Positions 12,687 to 14,517 of a stretch of 14,517 bases of DNA are shown one piece after another. Source of the DNA: CAYPYS01 sp964445715 (GTDB taxonomy: Bacteria; Omnitrophota; Gorgyraeia; Gorgyraeales; Gorgyraeaceae). A program made the translations under genes and the position numbers. The notes under the pieces are model-generated. The model made no database searches. It saw nothing but the letters and a program-made list of their open reading frames with translations, and was not told where the DNA came from. Numbering within the stretch: the first letter of the stretch is position 1; the number at the start of each line of letters is the position of its first letter. Location: NCBI GenBank assembly GCA_964445715.1, contig CAYULJ010000035.1, forward strand, positions 1 to 14,517, read 5' to 3'.

Positions 12687-13971
12687 CCGCATAATACAGA
12701 TAGCCGGGGATGTCGTGACAGTCGAGGCAAAGGATATAGGCTACAGCGATCTTGCTGAGATTACTTCCAGGACAGGGAGATCTTTAGCCCAGGTCATAAG
12801 GATCGACGGCGAACGTATATATTTACAAGTCTTTGCAGGTTCAAGAGGCGTCTCTACGGGTGACAAGGTAAGATTTTTAGGCCATCCTATGAGAGTCTCT
12901 TTTAGCGAGAATCTCATGGGCCGGATATTTAACGGAGCAGGTCTTCCCCGGGACAATGGTCCGAAGCTCGATGAGAACATGATAGAGATAGGCGGACCTC
13001 CTGTAAATCCTGCGAAAAGGATCATACCGCGGAAAATGGTTCGTACCGGCATTCCAATGATAGATATATTCAATACGCTCGTAGAGTCGCAAAAGCTTCC
13101 TATATTTTCCGTGCCTGGCGAGCCATACAATGATGTGCTCGCCCGCATCGCAGCACAGGCAGAAGTGGATCTGATAGTCTTGGGAGGTATGGGTCTTAAA
13201 TACGATGACTATCTTTTCTTCAGAGACACACTGGAAAAACATGGTTCGCTTTCTAGGTCTATATTCTTTGTCCACACAGCTTCTGATCCTACGGTCGAAT
13301 GTCTGCTAGTACCTGATATAAGCCTGGCTGTCGCAGAGGGCTTTGCATTAAAAGGAAAACGCGTGCTGGTGCTTTTAAGCGACATGACGAATTTTTGCGA
13401 CGCCTTAAAAGAGATATCGATTACAATGGAACAGATCCCTTCAAATAGAGGCTATCCGGGCGATTTATACAGCCAACTCGCGAGCCGATATGAAAAGGCA
13501 GTTGATTTTGATACAGCTGGTTCTATTACAGTGCTCGCTGTCACTACGATGCCGGGCGATGATGTCACGCATCCTGTGCCGGATAATACAGGCTACATTA
13601 CAGAAGGCCAGTTCTACTTGAGGAACAAATCCATAGAGCCGTTCGGTTCTCTTAGCCGTCTCAAACAACAGGTCAATGGCCGCACCAGAAAAGACCACAG
13701 GATCGTCATGAACAGGATGATACAGCTTTTTGCCGACTACCGCTCGACATTGGAAAAACAGACAATGGGATTCAGGATGAGCGAATGGGATAAAAAACTT
13801 TTGAAATATGGTCAGGCATTCGAAAAGAAGATGATGGACTTATCCGTAAATATCCCTCTCGAGAAGGCCTTGGACCTGGGCTGGCAGATTATGGCAGAGC
13901 ATTTCGAGCCATTTGAAGTCGGCATAAAATCAGAGCTTGCACAGGAGTTCTGGCCGCATGGCAAAGATTAA
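12670..13971 (+). CDS. atpB: V/A-type ATPase subunit B (non-catalytic)
   Basis: A 433-residue partner of subunit A. It has the same fold but no Walker A motif: the equivalent site reads FSVPGEPYND (146-155), the expected degeneration in B subunits. RTGIPMIDIFNTL, MTNFCDALKEIS, EQIPSNRGYPGDLYSQLASRYEKA and the TMPGDDVTHPVPDNTGYITEGQ block are typical of B. It is slightly shorter than the roughly 460-residue archaeal form, as in the bacterial DUF2764-associated operons. The ATG at 12670 lies inside atpA with no clear Shine-Dalgarno, suggesting coupled translation; the stop lies 14 nt beyond the atpD start. Confidence 0.96.
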   Translation: MQKIYNRIIQIAGDVVTVEAKDIGYSDLAEITSRTGRSLAQVIRIDGERIYLQVFAGSRGVSTGDKVRFLGHPMRVSFSENLMGRIFNGAGLPRDNGPKLDENMIEIGGPPVNPAKRIIPRKMVRTGIPMIDIFNTLVESQKLPIFSVPGEPYNDVLARIAAQAEVDLIVLGGMGLKYDDYLFFRDTLEKHGSLSRSIFFVHTASDPTVECLLVPDISLAVAEGFALKGKRVLVLLSDMTNFCDALKEISITMEQIPSNRGYPGDLYSQLASRYEKAVDFDTAGSITVLAVTTMPGDDVTHPVPDNTGYITEGQFYLRNKSIEPFGSLSRLKQQVNGRTRKDHRIVMNRMIQLFADYRSTLEKQTMGFRMSEWDKKLLKYGQAFEKKMMDLSVNIPLEKALDLGWQIMAEHFEPFEVGIKSELAQEFWPHGKD

Positions 13972-14517
13972 ATTTACAAAAGGCGAATTAAAGAAGCAGC
14001 GCGAGTCATTAAAGCAATTCACGCATTACCTCCCTATCTTACAATTAAAAAAACAACAACTGCAGCTGGAAATACAGCATATTCACGAAAAACTAAAACT
14101 TAAACTACAGGAGATATACGGCATAGAAAATGAAATAAACGAATGGGCCATTCTTCTGAACGAACCAGGCGATTATGTTTCCAAATGGATAAAGCCCAAG
14201 AGGATTCATATAGAAGAATTAAATATTGCAGGCATCGATATCCCGACTTTTGGGGGAGAAGATTTTGAGGAGCCTGATTATGATCTCTTTTCGACTCCGC
14301 TGTGGGTGGATAGGGCAATCGAAAGGATCAGGCAGCTTGTCGTGTTATTAGAGGAAGAAAAAATATTTAAGGGGCAATTGAAGATCTTAGGATATGAATT
14401 GAGGATAACCACCCAGCGCGTGAATCTCTTCGAAAAAATAAAGATCCCTGAGGCAATGGAAAATATCCGGCTTATAAGGATCTGCCTCGGAGACCAGCAG
14501 ACCAATGCCGTGGGCCG
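13958..14517 (+). CDS. atpD: V/A-type ATPase subunit D (central stalk), truncated by the right edge
   Basis: The frame starts at ATG 13958, overlapping atpB by 14 nt, with AGGAG at 13943-13947. It remains open to the end of the window (186 codons). It begins MAKIKFTKGELKKQR and has YLPILQLKKQQLQLEI, then near the edge RVNLFEKIKIPEAMENIR and IRICLGDQQTNAV, which are the conserved N- and C-terminal helices of subunit D, the coiled-coil rotor shaft. Only the last few residues should be missing, since the family is about 200-210 residues long. Downstream genes atpI and atpK would be expected by analogy with similar operons. Confidence 0.93.
   Translation, partial: MAKIKFTKGELKKQRESLKQFTHYLPILQLKKQQLQLEIQHIHEKLKLKLQEIYGIENEINEWAILLNEPGDYVSKWIKPKRIHIEELNIAGIDIPTFGGEDFEEPDYDLFSTPLWVDRAIERIRQLVVLLEEEKIFKGQLKILGYELRITTQRVNLFEKIKIPEAMENIRLIRICLGDQQTNAVG

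Noticed and set aside
12670..13971. atpB as a damaged catalytic subunit because Walker A is absent
   Set aside because: Loss of Walker A is normal for non-catalytic B subunits, and the remaining B signatures are intact.

Overview
This is a gene-dense bacterial window with every gene on the + strand. It holds three blocks: a trehalose block (1-2308), a de novo pyrimidine operon under apparent PyrR control (2353-9641), and the first part of a V/A-type ATPase operon (9733 to the right edge). The long-form PyrR-type leader, the bacterial V-ATPase operon with a DUF2764 subunit, and TreT next to a DUF5752 protein suggest an uncultured-lineage bacterium. My best guess is Omnitrophota or a PVC-like relative. 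That assignment is inference from gene content only; no 16S or marker search was possible.

Layout. Positions 1-381 are the C-terminal end of a trehalose-6-phosphate phosphatase. It is followed by a two-repeat DUF5752-type protein (427-1101) and a GT4 trehalose synthase of the TreT type (1085-2308). A near-consensus promoter (2353-2380), a PyrR-binding hairpin (2402-2421) and an intrinsic terminator (2466-2502) then precede pyrR, pyrB, pyrC, an EndoQ-like PHP nuclease, pyrK, pyrD (class 1B), pyrF and pyrE. These genes cover every step from carbamoyl phosphate to UMP; carbamoyl phosphate synthetase is not in the window. The ATPase block encodes subunit E, a DUF2764 protein, catalytic subunit A, subunit B and a right-truncated subunit D.

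The most striking feature is a family of palindromic repeats: short form about 41 nt, long form 60 nt. There are 15 gene junctions. Eight are overlaps of 4-22 nt and carry no repeat. All seven junctions with a gap carry exactly one copy. In five of the seven the repeat itself supplies the stop codon of the upstream gene (phosphatase, EndoQ, pyrK, pyrF, DUF2764), and in two the next gene's Shine-Dalgarno begins at or beside the repeat's right end. The stems show paired changes, and two copies are inverted as judged by the loop.

A second repeat class, imperfect heptamer arrays of five units (35 nt), lies inside coding sequence: twice in pyrK and once in pyrD, the last directly after the catalytic-Cys motif. 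A third, CGCGGAA units, brackets one palindrome.

The EndoQ-like gene is a surprise inside a pyr operon. It is translationally coupled to pyrC and its protein ends in QLDLF, a textbook sliding-clamp-binding motif. This suggests that repair of uracil/deaminated bases is co-expressed with pyrimidine synthesis. There is no gene-free stretch over 300 nt; the longest gap (2309-2527) is the pyr leader.
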